Positions 50,475 through 60,165 of a stretch of 64,000 bases of DNA are shown here, one piece after another (the stretch's first letter is position 1; every line of letters begins with the position of its first letter). The position numbers and the translations under genes are program-made. Origin of the DNA: Gulosibacter macacae (GTDB lineage Bacteria; Actinomycetota; Actinomycetes; Actinomycetales; Microbacteriaceae). The stretch spans positions 1-64,000 of the forward strand of contig NZ_RQVS01000012.1 of the NCBI RefSeq assembly GCF_003865375.1, given 5' to 3'. Below the pieces are notes generated by a model that searched no databases, was not told where the DNA came from, and was given only the letters and a program-made list of their open reading frames with translations.

Positions 50475-52743
50475 TAACGCCCGCCTCTTCCTTAGTCAGT
50501 TCGCGCGCCGAGGTCATTGCCTGGGATGCGCCAAGAAATTGGATCTTCGCCCCCGACGATGCCGGCGGCACGTAGAACAGCACCTGGTCGGTGTAGACCC
50601 GCTCGAAACCGTACTGCGAGGTGCTGAGACCCGACAGTGCGGCGGTGCGACCCGCCACCGAGATGCGCGAGCGGTCGCTGACCGCCTTGAGCATCTCGGA
50701 CTCGGTAATCGACACCGCGATGATCGCGCCGCCCTCGAGCGAGGCAACACCCGTGGCCGCGGTGTCGGAAGCCGCGTAGGCAAATGCGAGCGTCGCGACC
50801 TGCGGGTCGAGCTTCGCCGCCTCGGCATCGCGATAGGCCTGATTCACCTGCTCGCGCAGGGTGTCATTTTCGGCACTGAACTTGTCGGCGAACTCCGACG
50901 TCGCACCCTTCGCGATGATGTCGGCGTAGGCCGCCGCGACCTCATCGGGGCTCATGGCGAGGTTGGCTGCGACCGACTCGAGGCTCCCGGCACCGATTTC
51001 GGCAGGCGGTGCGTCGGGCAGGCTCACGCCAGGGCTGAGTTGCACGAGCGAAACGACGAGGTAGGGGTCGCGTGGCCCGGTCTGCTCGAGCGTCACGGCA
51101 AACGGCGCGGTCGACGCGGAGGCATCGGTCGAGGCGTTGACGACCGTGAACACTGTGCGCGGCCAACCATCGGTCGCCTCTGGCACGACATAGACAGCCT
51201 CACCGGCTGGGAAAGGCACGGCCCCGGGGAGCGCCGCGTCAGCCTTCGTCGCGGCGTACATTGCGGTGCGTTCGGCGAGCGCGTCACCACCAAAGCGTGG
51301 TTCGAGCAAGGATGCATCGAGGGCCGCGTCTGCCTCACCCGCGAGCTGCCCGGCGTCGGCAAGAATCTCGTTGATTTTGTCGGCACTGAGCACCGGAAGC
51401 GAGCCGCCTTCTTCGAGGATGGCGGCATCGGCGGTCGATGTTGGGGTGCCGGTCGGGGCGACATCGGCACCGGTCCAGGCCGAAGGCCAGTATTGCGGAG
51501 CACAGCCGGCGAGGGTGAGCGCCGCCACCAAGGCGATGGGGGCGACAAAGAACGATTGTCGTGGTGCGCTCGAGCGGTTGCGTCCGCGTGGGCGGCGCCA
51601 CTTCGAGTCGTCGTCAGCGTCGCTGGCGGCGTGCTCGGGTTCTTGCGATTCAGGCGTCGCTGGCACGGGTGCCTCCACGGGCTCGGCTGGCACTGGCTGG
51701 GCTTCTGCAAGCTCGGCGAAGGCTGCTTCGGATGCGGCTGGTGCAGCTTCTTCGTGGTCGGGCTCGGCAAGCTCGGGCTCCGCAAACTCGGGCTCTGCGA
51801 ATTCAGCCTGTTCCGGCACCGGTGCGCTCGTCACTGCCTGCGAACCAACCAGTGGCGGCAGCGTGATCGTGTCGGTGTGCAGCGGCTCATCGTCGTCGGA
51901 CACCGGCTCGAACGGCGTCGTGACATCGAGTTCGTTGGCCTGCTCAAGCTCGCGCTCAAGCGCCTCAATATCAATCGCGGGTTCGGTTTCTTCCGCCGGC
52001 GTCCAATTCACAACCGACCACTGGGCAGTCTCGCCCTCGGCAACGTTCGCGTCGGCCGCGGCCACCACATCCGCGTCGAGCGGTTCGGCAACCTTCGGCA
52101 GTTCCGGCGGCAGCAGCTCGGCGTCGCGGCGTAGACGGCGCCGGTGCACGATCGACCAGGCCATGAGGAGTGCGGCAATCACGAGCATGAGCCCGCCGCC
52201 AACAAGCAGTGGGCCTGACCACGGCGCATAGCCACCGTGGGGCCAGGTGATTGCAAGGCTTGTCGGGGCTGGCTGGGTGCCATCGCTACCGATCAGCATG
52301 GAGTAGCCGGGCGCCACGACGGCGTCGAATTCGAGGGAGCCTTCGCCGCGCTGCACCTCGAGCCAGAGGTCGCCGCTTTCGAGCGCTGGTGCCGTGTCTT
52401 CGGTGCCGGCCGTGGTGAAGCTCAGCGGTTCGGTGCTACCACCCTGGCGTTCGGCAGTTTCGACGGCGACCACATCGTGCTTCGTGTCACCAACCCACGC
52501 AGTGACGTCACCGGTGCGACCAACTACGGCGACGATCGGGCCATCGCCCTCGATACGTACTCGCTGCGAACCGGCGTGTGCCGCGAGCACCGAGTCGCTT
52601 GCGACGAGCAGCGGTGCGCCGGAGGTCGTGGTGCCCGAAGCGGTGATCGTGGTCACCTTGCTTGCCTCGGCGAATTGCACTCCGCCAACAACGAGCATGA
52701 CGATGCCAGCGACTGCTGCGAGCACGGAGAGGATGAGTCGCAC
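50467..52743 (-). CDS. Two-part membrane protein with internal lipobox-like sequence
   Basis: The product has 758 residues. N-terminal TM (LILSVLAAVAGIVMLVVGGV), an extracellular domain of about 130 residues, a second TM (PLLVGGGLMLVIAALLMAWS), then an acidic cytoplasmic linker with EFAEPEFAEPELAEP repeats, a basic patch RRPRGRNRSSAPR, and a third hydrophobic stretch FFVAPIALVAALTLAGC that looks like a lipoprotein signal. The remaining part is an extracytoplasmic domain of about 330 residues. GTG 52743 follows AAGGAG. I recognise no enzymatic domain. In relatives the second half may be a separate lipoprotein, which would make this a fusion. Confidence 0.7.
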   Translation of the reverse strand: MRLILSVLAAVAGIVMLVVGGVQFAEASKVTTITASGTTTSGAPLLVASDSVLAAHAGSQRVRIEGDGPIVAVVGRTGDVTAWVGDTKHDVVAVETAERQGGSTEPLSFTTAGTEDTAPALESGDLWLEVQRGEGSLEFDAVVAPGYSMLIGSDGTQPAPTSLAITWPHGGYAPWSGPLLVGGGLMLVIAALLMAWSIVHRRRLRRDAELLPPELPKVAEPLDADVVAAADANVAEGETAQWSVVNWTPAEETEPAIDIEALERELEQANELDVTTPFEPVSDDDEPLHTDTITLPPLVGSQAVTSAPVPEQAEFAEPEFAEPELAEPDHEEAAPAASEAAFAELAEAQPVPAEPVEAPVPATPESQEPEHAASDADDDSKWRRPRGRNRSSAPRQSFFVAPIALVAALTLAGCAPQYWPSAWTGADVAPTGTPTSTADAAILEEGGSLPVLSADKINEILADAGQLAGEADAALDASLLEPRFGGDALAERTAMYAATKADAALPGAVPFPAGEAVYVVPEATDGWPRTVFTVVNASTDASASTAPFAVTLEQTGPRDPYLVVSLVQLSPGVSLPDAPPAEIGAGSLESVAANLAMSPDEVAAAYADIIAKGATSEFADKFSAENDTLREQVNQAYRDAEAAKLDPQVATLAFAYAASDTAATGVASLEGGAIIAVSITESEMLKAVSDRSRISVAGRTAALSGLSTSQYGFERVYTDQVLFYVPPASSGAKIQFLGASQAMTSARELTKEEAGVNG

Positions 52744-52994
52744 GAATTCTCCTTGTGGCTGGGCCCGCCGAGACAACGACACCGAGGGGTCTTGGCTCAG
52801 GCGCGGGGTTACCCCTACGAAAATCGGGAAAGTCTCGGACACGAGAGTTTACCCCAGCGTCACTTTCATAACCTTGTCGGCATCTGGATGCGACTCCCGC
52901 CAGTCAGCCGGGAATGCTCGGCTGGCCGGGCTTAGACTGCCAAGAGCCATGCGCTTATGCGTGCCGTTTCATCGCACCGGAGGTCCCCACACCC

Positions 52995-54707
52995 GTGGAC
53001 AACTTCAACTTCACCACGACCATGCGCGGTTACAGCCGTGAAGAAGTCGACGAAGCGATTGCGCAGCTGCGTCGACGAGAGCACGAGGCGCTGCAGGGGC
53101 GGGATGAAGCTCGGCGCGAAGCCGAAAAGCAGCGCGATCGGGTGTTGCAGCTTGAGCGCGAGCTTGGTGAGTCCGACTCCCCCACCTACGCCGGCCTTGG
53201 CACGAAGCTTGCCGGGACCCTCGCGACCGCCGAGGAGCAGGCCGCCCGGCTTGTGAGCGACGCAAAGCGTGAAGCTGACGCCATCCTCGCCGAAGCGCAA
53301 CAGGATGCGCTCAAGGTGCGCGAAGATGCGAACGACTACGCCGAACGCGTCACCTCAGAGGCAGACCTTTCAGCCCGCCGCATCGCCAGCGAGGCGCAGT
53401 CAACCGCCGATCAGCTTGTCGAAAACGCCCAGCAGGAGGCGGAACTCACCCGTCTCAACCAAGAGCGTGAGATCGATTCGGTCAAGGACCAGATCACCGC
53501 CGAGTTGCGGGAAAAGCGGCACGCCACCGATCGCGAAATCGCCGCTCTGCGCGCTTCGACCAACGAAGACCTTGCCCGCGCCCGTCAGACCCACGAGCAA
53601 GAGCTTGCGGATGCGCTGGCCGCGCTTACCGAGCAGCAGCGCGTATTTGAGGCGGAGCGCCTCGACATCACCCGTCAGCTCGCTGAAGACCGGGAGAAGT
53701 TCGAGCGCGAGATCGTCGAGCGTCGTGCCGACCTCGAACGCGATATGGGTGAACGCCGCACCGAGCAGGAGCAGGCGCTCGGGCTGGCGTCGACGAAATT
53801 CGACCGTGAAACCAACGACGCTCGCGAGGCGCTCAATGCCGAGGTCGCGCGCCGCCGCAGTGAGCTCGAGACCGAGCTTGCCGCTGCTCGCGCCCAGCAC
53901 GAGCGCGACATCACTTCCGCTCGCGAGGCCGCGGAGCGTGAGGTTGCAGAACTTCGCGCCACGACCGAGATCGAACTCGCCGAGCTTCGCGGGAGCGAGG
54001 ATCGCGACCTCACGAGCACTCGCCAGCGCGTCTCAGCCGAGCTTGCCGAACTGCGCGAGCGCACGCTGCGTGAGCTTGCCGAGGCCCGCAGCGGTCAAGA
54101 GGTTGAACTCACGGCCAAGCGCAATGAGTTTGAGCAGCAGCTCGTGTCGGCCGGCCGGAACGCCGAGGCTGCCGCGAAGCGCATGATTGACGAGGCCACC
54201 GAGCAACTCGCCGACCTCAACCAGCGCAGCGAACAGGTTCGCCGTGAGTCGGGCCGGGTGGCCGCCGATGCGCGCAAGCGCGCGCAGGAGACCATCCAGG
54301 CCGCCGAGCGTCAGGCCGCGAACCTCTTGGAAAACTCGAACCGCCAGGCGCGCGAGCGAGCCCGCGAGCTTGAGGACCGCGCGCGCAATGAGACAGCGCA
54401 GGCCGAGCGCCGCCTCGTTGAGATTCGGGATGAGCGCGATCAGATCGCGGGCTACCTCGAGCAGATGCGCACGGTGTTCCAGCAGCTCAATCTTCCGGCC
54501 CCCGCGTTCACCGAACCGAGTGCCGCGACAGCGTCGAGCGACGCAGAGGAATCGGATGCCACTGCATCCGAAGCCATCGAGGCCGACGCAAGCGACGCCA
54601 CCACTCGCAACGGCGTCGCGGCGCAGGACGACGCCGACGAGCAGCTCGTCAGCGATGACGAGGGCGCCGTTGACGGCGGTGCCGCTGAAGAACGTGCCAA
54701 GGCGTAG
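52995..54707 (+). CDS. DivIVA-like coiled-coil protein
   Basis: The product has 570 residues. The first residues DNFNFTTTMRGYSREEVDEA match the DivIVA/GpsB N-terminal motif (F..... RGY....VD). Residues about 20-500 are a continuous heptad coil of Glu, Arg, Ala and Leu, followed by an acidic Asp/Ser/Glu tail. Such proteins act as polar scaffolds or in envelope growth. GTG 52995 gives the motif at the very N terminus; GGAGG is 13 bases upstream. It is followed after 6 bases by an AI-2E-type permease gene. Confidence 0.83.
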   Translation: MDNFNFTTTMRGYSREEVDEAIAQLRRREHEALQGRDEARREAEKQRDRVLQLERELGESDSPTYAGLGTKLAGTLATAEEQAARLVSDAKREADAILAEAQQDALKVREDANDYAERVTSEADLSARRIASEAQSTADQLVENAQQEAELTRLNQEREIDSVKDQITAELREKRHATDREIAALRASTNEDLARARQTHEQELADALAALTEQQRVFEAERLDITRQLAEDREKFEREIVERRADLERDMGERRTEQEQALGLASTKFDRETNDAREALNAEVARRRSELETELAAARAQHERDITSAREAAEREVAELRATTEIELAELRGSEDRDLTSTRQRVSAELAELRERTLRELAEARSGQEVELTAKRNEFEQQLVSAGRNAEAAAKRMIDEATEQLADLNQRSEQVRRESGRVAADARKRAQETIQAAERQAANLLENSNRQARERARELEDRARNETAQAERRLVEIRDERDQIAGYLEQMRTVFQQLNLPAPAFTEPSAATASSDAEESDATASEAIEADASDATTRNGVAAQDDADEQLVSDDEGAVDGGAAEERAKA

Positions 54708-54713
54708 CCGCCC

Positions 54714-55760
54714 ATGAACGTTCAGCACCCATTCCGCGTCGGCTTTGTCGGCGCCATCGGTGTGCTGCTCGCGATCATGCTCGCGAGCATGATCACCTCG
54801 CTGTCGACGGTGCTCACCTATATCGGTGCGGCGCTCTTCCTCGCCCTCGGCTTTGAACCGGTGATTGCCTGGCTCGAACGCCGCCGCTGGCCTCGCTCAG
54901 TCGCCATGCTCACGGCGCTCGTCGTCGTGCTCGGCCTCTGCGCGCTCACGGTCTGGGCCATCGTGCCGTCAGTAACCGCGCAGATCAACGAACTCACGAT
55001 TCGCTACGGCTCGATCATCGGTGAACTCCTCAACTCCAACATCGTGGAGTGGTTGCAAACCACCTTCCCGGCACTCGATGTGCCGACGATGATCGCCCAG
55101 GCTTCGGCCTGGTTGCAGGGCAATGTCGGCACGATCACCGGCGGTGTGTTGCAGGTGGGCGTCGGCATCGTGAACGGCCTGTTCGGCACGCTGATCGTCT
55201 TCATCCTGATGATCTACTTCGTCACGAGCATGAATTCGATCAAGCGCGCCTTCTACCAGCTCACCCCGGGTTCGAAGCGCGAAGTGATCGCCGGACTCAC
55301 CGAGCAGGTGACCGGTTCGGTCGGCAAGTACGTCGTCGGCCAGATCGCGCTCGCCGCGATGAACGGCATCCTCTCGTTCATTTTTCTCTCGCTCGTCGGC
55401 GCATCAATGCCCGCCGTGTTCGCCGTCATCGCTTTCATCGGCTCGATGCTCCCGCTCGTCGGTACCATCAGCGCCTCGGCGATCATCGTGCTCGCGCAAC
55501 TGCTCCTCACCGATCCGGGCACGCCGACCTGGTGGATCTGTGCGATCTACTACGTCGTCTACATGCAGATCGAGTCGTACATCCTTTCGCCGCGCATTAT
55601 GGCGAGCGCGGTCAAGGTGCCGGGCGCAATCGTCGTGATCGCCGCACTCACGGGCGGCACGCTCCTTGGGCTCCTCGGCGCACTCATCGCGATTCCGGTC
55701 GCCGCGAGCTTGCTCATCATCGTCAAGGAAGTCGTCATTCCGCACCAGAACGAGCGCTAG
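54714..55760 (+). CDS. AI-2E family (TqsA/PerM-type) membrane protein
   Basis: The product has 348 residues with about eight transmembrane helices: two pairs at the start, a soluble segment with TQINELTIRYGSIIGELLNS, then two later bundles (IVNGLFGTLIVFILMIYFVT and AAMNGILSFIFLSLVGASMP) and the conserved end IPVAASLLIIVKEVVIP. Family members move small molecules or ions; the substrate is unknown. It is co-transcribed with the DivIVA-like gene. Confidence 0.9.
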   Translation: MNVQHPFRVGFVGAIGVLLAIMLASMITSLSTVLTYIGAALFLALGFEPVIAWLERRRWPRSVAMLTALVVVLGLCALTVWAIVPSVTAQINELTIRYGSIIGELLNSNIVEWLQTTFPALDVPTMIAQASAWLQGNVGTITGGVLQVGVGIVNGLFGTLIVFILMIYFVTSMNSIKRAFYQLTPGSKREVIAGLTEQVTGSVGKYVVGQIALAAMNGILSFIFLSLVGASMPAVFAVIAFIGSMLPLVGTISASAIIVLAQLLLTDPGTPTWWICAIYYVVYMQIESYILSPRIMASAVKVPGAIVVIAALTGGTLLGLLGALIAIPVAASLLIIVKEVVIPHQNER

Positions 55761-55783
55761 CGGCTCGGATGCACGGCGCCCCG

Positions 55784-56083
55784 CTAGAACGTGCGCCAGC
55801 AGGGCGTGTGCCAGTGCCGACGATCGGCAAGCGCTGAGTCTTCACCCATGATGCTGTCAGCCCGCCACACGGCCACGTGGGCGACGCCGACGCCCACCTC
55901 ACGGCCGCAGCCGGGGCAGGTGTAGGGCTTGAGTGCGCGTTCGGGTCGGATGGGCTGCACAGTCCACTCGACGCCGCGTCGCGTCTCGGTTCGTCGCGAA
56001 CCGGCGCGGATGCGGGCGATGTCGAGCGGCTCCCACTCGCCGTCGCGCTTGCCGCCACCACGGCGTCGATTCGACCTAGGCAT
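55784..56083 (-). CDS. Conserved small Cys/His protein
   Basis: The product has 99 residues. Basic N terminus RSNRRRGGGKRDG, then LDIARIRAGSRRTETRRGVE, a CPGC pair and a C-terminal HWHTPCWR. The Cys/His set may bind zinc. It resembles short actinobacterial proteins often labelled ATP/GTP-binding without evidence. Function unknown. Confidence 0.75.
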   Translation of the reverse strand: MPRSNRRRGGGKRDGEWEPLDIARIRAGSRRTETRRGVEWTVQPIRPERALKPYTCPGCGREVGVGVAHVAVWRADSIMGEDSALADRRHWHTPCWRTF

Positions 56084-56131
56084 GCCGGCCAGTCTAGCTA
56101 GGCCGGTGTTCCCTGCCAGCCAAGTGACTGC

Positions 56132-56845
56132 CTAGTACCAGCCGTTGCCCTGGTTGAACTTGAAGTCGTAGGCACCGCAGGGCGAGCCGTAGCGACCGTT
56201 CATGTAGTCAATCGCCCAGGCGAGCTGCGTGGCCGGGTTCGTCGCCCAGTCGGAACCGTGCGAGGCCATCTTGCTGCCGGGGAGGGCCTGCGGAATGCCG
56301 TAGGCGCCCGAAGAGGGGTTCTGGGCGTACGGGTTCCAGCCCGATTCCTGACCGATGATCGCTTCGAAGCAACCCCACTGGTCGCCCATGCCGCGGTCGG
56401 CGAGCATCTGCTGAGCAATGCCCTGGATCGAGCCCGGGTCGTAGCTGCCACCGGCCGGGTAGCTGTAGCCGCCACCGCCGCCTGACGAATCTGAGCTTGA
56501 CTCGCCGCTGCTGTCTGACGAGCTCGTGGTAGCCGGGGCCGGCTCCGGAGTCGGCTCGGGCTCGAGTTCGAGCTCAACGCTCTCATCGCGGCTCGAGTTG
56601 ACCGCGGAAGCGAGGTTGGCCTGGTAGCTCTGCGGCTGAGCCGCACTGATCTCTGCGACCGAAGGGAGCTCGGCCGCCGCAGCCGTGGCTCCGCCCGAGA
56701 TCGTGGGCTGCACGATGGCGGCGATAGCAAGACCGGCGACCATGCAGGTCGCGACCGAAGCGCCAATTGCCCGGTTACGACGAGCCGTCGCCAAAGCGGC
56801 CGGCTTCGATGCGCGGGTGGCGCCGGTGCGGAGCTGCTGAGTCAT
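56132..56845 (-). CDS. Secreted SLT/aggregation-factor-like protein
   Basis: The product has 237 residues. A basic N terminus and hydrophobic segment (AIGASVATCMVAGLAIAAIV) form a signal peptide or anchor. A Ser/Gly/Pro-rich linker follows (GESSSDSSGGGGG). The C-terminal domain has GCFEAIIGQESGWNPYAQNP and GAYGIPQALPGSKMASHGSD: lysozyme-fold catalytic Glu and the AYGIPQ segment of SLT transglycosylases. It probably cuts peptidoglycan or works as an aggregation-promoting factor. ATG 56845 has GAGAGG upstream. Confidence 0.85.
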   Translation of the reverse strand: MTQQLRTGATRASKPAALATARRNRAIGASVATCMVAGLAIAAIVQPTISGGATAAAAELPSVAEISAAQPQSYQANLASAVNSSRDESVELELEPEPTPEPAPATTSSSDSSGESSSDSSGGGGGYSYPAGGSYDPGSIQGIAQQMLADRGMGDQWGCFEAIIGQESGWNPYAQNPSSGAYGIPQALPGSKMASHGSDWATNPATQLAWAIDYMNGRYGSPCGAYDFKFNQGNGWY

Positions 56846-56933
56846 TCGGATGTCGCCTCTCGTCGGTGAACAACGTCACTAACGATAACGGAATGGTCAC
56901 AGAACAGCAACGAACAGGTTATAAGTTTTCAGA

Positions 56934-56955
56934 GAACGGCCAGGAATGGCCGTTC
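56934..56955. terminator. Hairpin upstream of the SLT-like gene
   Basis: GAACGGCCA (56934-56942) pairs perfectly with TGGCCGTTC (56947-56955) over a GGAA loop. On the minus strand it lies after the DivIVA-motif gene that stops at 57009 and is followed by an A/T-rich stretch, so it may end the rpsB-cdsA run. Confidence 0.5.
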
Positions 56956-57008
56956 CTGGGCGGGTCTTCGTCGCGTCTCGACCGTTACCAAACGACCGTC
57001 GTGACTAA

Positions 57009-57590
57009 CTAGCGAATAGCCAGCATCACATCGACGAGCGCATCGATGAGGAGGTCAACCTGACCCTCTTCGTAGCCGCGACGCTTCGGCGCGAACGCGA
57101 CACCGCGTGCCTCCCGAAGTGTCATCGACGCTTTGCCGCGCAAGAACGCATCGACGCGATCGCAGAACTCATCGACCTCAGCAACTGAATAACCGCGCTG
57201 GAATGCCGTCACGCGCTGAAAACGATCGCCAGCAGGACGCTGGATGCGCTTGAGCACTGCGCGAGCAGCATCCTTGGTTTCGGCGAGATAGGCGTCTTGG
57301 CCAAGCTGAGCGACCCGCTCCTCGCGCTCGCGCACGGCGACTGCATCCTCGAGCCGTTCGAGGGCGGCGTCGACGTGAGGTGCCGAATAGCCGCTCTTAC
57401 GCATCGTGAACGCGGTGTGGCGGATGCTCTTCGCCGTCAGACGCTTACCACCCGACCCGTTGTCGAAGTTCTCGTAGCGTTCACGAGCGACACGAAGCGC
57501 CCGGTCGACCTCTTCGGGGTCATAACCGAACTCACCACGCGGTGCCTTGGGGAAGGGAGCTGGAGCAGTCACCTGTTCATTCTGCCCCAT
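57009..57590 (-). CDS. Protein with four DivIVA-type motifs
   Basis: The product has 193 residues. The motif F...(G)Y....VD occurs four times: FPKAPRGEFGYDPEEVDRAL, FTMRKSGYSAPHVDAAL, VTAFQRGYSVAEVDEFCDRV and FAPKRRGYEEGQVDLLIDAL. No long coiled coil follows, unlike true DivIVA. It sits 10 bases after cdsA and probably shares its transcript. It may be a small partner of polar-growth proteins. Confidence 0.8.
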   Translation of the reverse strand: MGQNEQVTAPAPFPKAPRGEFGYDPEEVDRALRVARERYENFDNGSGGKRLTAKSIRHTAFTMRKSGYSAPHVDAALERLEDAVAVREREERVAQLGQDAYLAETKDAARAVLKRIQRPAGDRFQRVTAFQRGYSVAEVDEFCDRVDAFLRGKASMTLREARGVAFAPKRRGYEEGQVDLLIDALVDVMLAIR

Positions 57591-57600
57591 GTGACGCGAT

Positions 57601-58650
57601 TCAGCCGAGTCGTTCGGCCAAGTGTTGCAGGGGCGTCGACCAGAAATAGAGCGCGAAGGCCATCGCGCCCGAAGGCAACATGGAATCGACGCGGTCGTAG
57701 AAGCCGCCGTGTCCGGGCAACCAATTCGACATGTCCTTGATCTTGAGGTCGCGCTTCACCATCGATTCGGTGAGATCGCCCGCGACCGAGGTGATCGTAA
57801 TCGCGACGCCCATGATGACGCCGAACCACCAGGGCAACTCGAGAATGAAGACGCACACGAGCACCGCGCCGACGACAGCGGTGAAGCCGCCACCGATGAT
57901 GCCTTCCCAGGTTTTGCCGGGGCTAATGCGCGGGGCGAGTTTGGTGCGGCCGTAGCGCATCCCAAACACATAGGCACCGGTGTCGATGCAGATCACGACG
58001 ATGATGAACGAGATCACCCAGTATTCGCCGAGTGGCTGCGCCGCGAGCATCGCGGTAAAGGAGCCGAGGAACGTGCCGTAGAACTGCACGAAGGCGCTCG
58101 AGGATGCGTCGAGTGCGAGCGACTGGCCGGTCATGCCCGAATTCGGCACGAGCCCCTCGAGTAGCCGCCAGAGCACGACGACGGCAAGGCCGGCGAGTAG
58201 CGCCGCCCACTGCCAGGCCGGCCCGAAATAGAACGCGACGGGCACCACAACGGCCGCGACGATCGCCGAAGGAACGCGCGGCACGTGACGACCCGACGAG
58301 CGCATCGCCGTCGCGAGCTCGACGACGAGCACCACGACGAGCGCGGTCGCGAAAAGTACGAACCAGCGCTTGTCGATGAGCAGGCTCAGCAGGAGCAACC
58401 CACCGAGAAGCACCGCCATACCGATGGCGCTACCGAGATTGCGGCCGCTACGCTCATTCACCTCGCGGTTGATGCGACGCACCTGTGCCGAGATGCGCGC
58501 GGCTTCGACTTCGAACGAGCGCGCCGCCGGACCGGCATCGGCTACCGGTGCAGAATTAGCCACCGGCGCCGCATCGGCAACAGGCTCGACGAAGCGCGGG
58601 GCGTCGATGTGATCGTCGCCCCGCGCTTCGTCATTACCGGTGTGGGTCAT
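57601..58650 (-). CDS. cdsA: Phosphatidate cytidylyltransferase CdsA
   Basis: The product has 349 residues. It makes CDP-diacylglycerol from phosphatidate and CTP. About eight membrane helices; the signature region is RISPGKTWEGIIGG and later MVKRDLKIKDMSNWLPGHGG with FYDRVDSMLPSG. The N-terminal 60 residues are a variable, Ala-rich cytoplasmic leader. It follows frr in the standard actinobacterial order. Confidence 0.94.
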   Translation of the reverse strand: MTHTGNDEARGDDHIDAPRFVEPVADAAPVANSAPVADAGPAARSFEVEAARISAQVRRINREVNERSGRNLGSAIGMAVLLGGLLLLSLLIDKRWFVLFATALVVVLVVELATAMRSSGRHVPRVPSAIVAAVVVPVAFYFGPAWQWAALLAGLAVVVLWRLLEGLVPNSGMTGQSLALDASSSAFVQFYGTFLGSFTAMLAAQPLGEYWVISFIIVVICIDTGAYVFGMRYGRTKLAPRISPGKTWEGIIGGGFTAVVGAVLVCVFILELPWWFGVIMGVAITITSVAGDLTESMVKRDLKIKDMSNWLPGHGGFYDRVDSMLPSGAMAFALYFWSTPLQHLAERLG

Positions 58651-58693
58651 GATTCTCAGTGATCCTTGGCACTACCTCGGTAGCGCCACGAAC

Positions 58694-59248
58694 TCACACC
58701 TCGAGCAGGTCAGCTTCCTTGAGCTTGAGTGCTTCGTCGATGCGGTCGATGTACGACTTCGTGAGCTTGTCGAGTTCCTTCTCGGCGCGAGCCACGTCGT
58801 CTTCGCCGACCTCGCTCGTGAGTGCATCGAGGTCGGTCTTCGACTTGCGGCGCACGTTACGCACGGCGATGCGCGAATCCTCGGCGCGGTCACGGGCAAG
58901 CTTCACGTACTCGAGACGACGCTCCTTGGTGAGCTCCGGCATGACGACACGGATGAGCTGCCCGTCGTTCGTCGGGTTCACACCGAGGTTCGGGTGGGCC
59001 GCGATGGCCTTCTCGATTTCCTTGAGTGCCGACTTGTCATAGGGCGTGATGACGAGCATCCGCGCCTCAGGCACCTGCAGCGAAGCGAGCTGACCCATGG
59101 GCGTGGGCGTGCCGTAGTAGTCGACAAGGAGCTTGTCGAACAGGGCGGGGTTCGCACGACCGGTGCGAATGTTGCCGAACTCTTCGTGGGCGTGCTCGAC
59201 GGCGCGCTCCATCTTTTCTTTGGTCTCGGCGAGTACCTCGGAGATCAC
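58694..59248 (-). CDS. frr: Ribosome recycling factor
   Basis: The product has 184 residues (family size 185). It splits post-termination ribosomes with EF-G. Features: VLAETKEKMERAVEHAHEEF, NIRTGRANPALFDKL, YYGTPTPMGQLASLQVPEAR and VVMPELTKERRLEYVKLARD. GTG 59248 has AAAGGAC upstream; the ATG at 59281 adds 11 unconserved residues. Confidence 0.95.
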   Translation of the reverse strand: MISEVLAETKEKMERAVEHAHEEFGNIRTGRANPALFDKLLVDYYGTPTPMGQLASLQVPEARMLVITPYDKSALKEIEKAIAAHPNLGVNPTNDGQLIRVVMPELTKERRLEYVKLARDRAEDSRIAVRNVRRKSKTDLDALTSEVGEDDVARAEKELDKLTKSYIDRIDEALKLKEADLLEV

Positions 59249-59305
59249 GGGTTGTCCTTTCGCTGCTGCGGATGCATTCATCCTACTCAGCAGTAACGTT
59301 CGTTT

Positions 59306-60034
59306 TTATCGCACCTGGTTCGAGACCAGCGTGCCGATTTCGGCACCGCGCAGGGCCTTGTCAATGTTGCCGTCCGGGCTCATGCCGAACACTCGCATGT
59401 CCATCTTGTTGTCCATGCAGAGGCTGAAGGCCGTCGAGTCGACGACCTTGAGGCCGCGCTGCAACGCATCCTGGTAGTTGATTTCGTGGATGAGTTCGGC
59501 CGTCGGGTCGGTGTTCGGGTCGGCGGTGTAGACGCCGTCGACGCCGTTCTTCGCAACGAGCAGCACATCGGCGCGAATCTCGAGCGCGCGCTGTGCGGCC
59601 ACGGTGTCGGTCGAGAAGTACGGCAAACCGGCGCCCGCCCCAAAGACGACAACGCGGCCCTTTTCCATGTGCCGCTCGGCACGCAGCGGAATGTAGGGCT
59701 CGGCAACCTGGCGCATTTCGATGGCCGACTGCACGCGCGCCGAGGCCCCAGCCTGCTCGAGGAAGTCCTGCAGTGCGAGCGCGTTCATCACGGTACCGAG
59801 CATGCCCATGTAGTCGGCGCGACCGCGGTCCATACCCGCGTTTGCGAGCTGGGCGCCGCGGAAGAAGTTGCCGCCGCCGACGACGACGGCAACCTCAACG
59901 GTCTGGGCCGCGTGCGCGATTTCACGCGCGATGCTGGTGAGCACCTCGGGGTCTACGCCGAGTCGACCACCACCGAACGCCTCACCCGAGAGCTTGAGCA
60001 GAACCCGACGGGGCTTCGTGGTCGATTCGGTCAT
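59306..60034 (-). CDS. pyrH: UMP kinase
   Basis: The product has 242 residues. It phosphorylates UMP to UDP as a hexamer. [13 protein letters not shown] at the start, [31 protein letters not shown] and the ATP-binding [20 protein letters not shown]. Located between tsf and frr as in most bacteria. Confidence 0.96.
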   Translation of the reverse strand: MTESTTKPRRVLLKLSGEAFGGGRLGVDPEVLTSIAREIAHAAQTVEVAVVVGGGNFFRGAQLANAGMDRGRADYMGMLGTVMNALALQDFLEQAGASARVQSAIEMRQVAEPYIPLRAERHMEKGRVVVFGAGAGLPYFSTDTVAAQRALEIRADVLLVAKNGVDGVYTADPNTDPTAELIHEINYQDALQRGLKVVDSTAFSLCMDNKMDMRVFGMSPDGNIDKALRGAEIGTLVSNQVR

Positions 60035-60097
60035 GACACTCCTTTAAGCGCGACGAATAGTTCGCTTCGAGCCTAGCGGGATGCAGCGCGGAAAGAA

Positions 60098-60132
60098 CCG
60101 AGGGGATGCGGGCCTGGCCCACATCCCCTCGG
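60098..60132 (-). terminator. Rho-independent-type terminator after tsf
   Basis: CCGAGGGGATG (60098-60108) pairs over 11 bases with CATCCCCTCGG (60122-60132). On the minus strand the stem is followed by TTCTTTCC. It lies between tsf and pyrH and would separate rpsB-tsf from pyrH-frr-cdsA. Confidence 0.75.
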
Positions 60133-60165
60133 ATGAATCACTCCGCACGTTGGTGCGACAGGTGA

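Noticed and set aside
56846-57008. c-di-AMP (ydaO-type) riboswitch before the SLT-like gene
   Set aside because: Such riboswitches often precede actinobacterial wall hydrolases, but I cannot find their conserved core here. Only a simple hairpin is visible.
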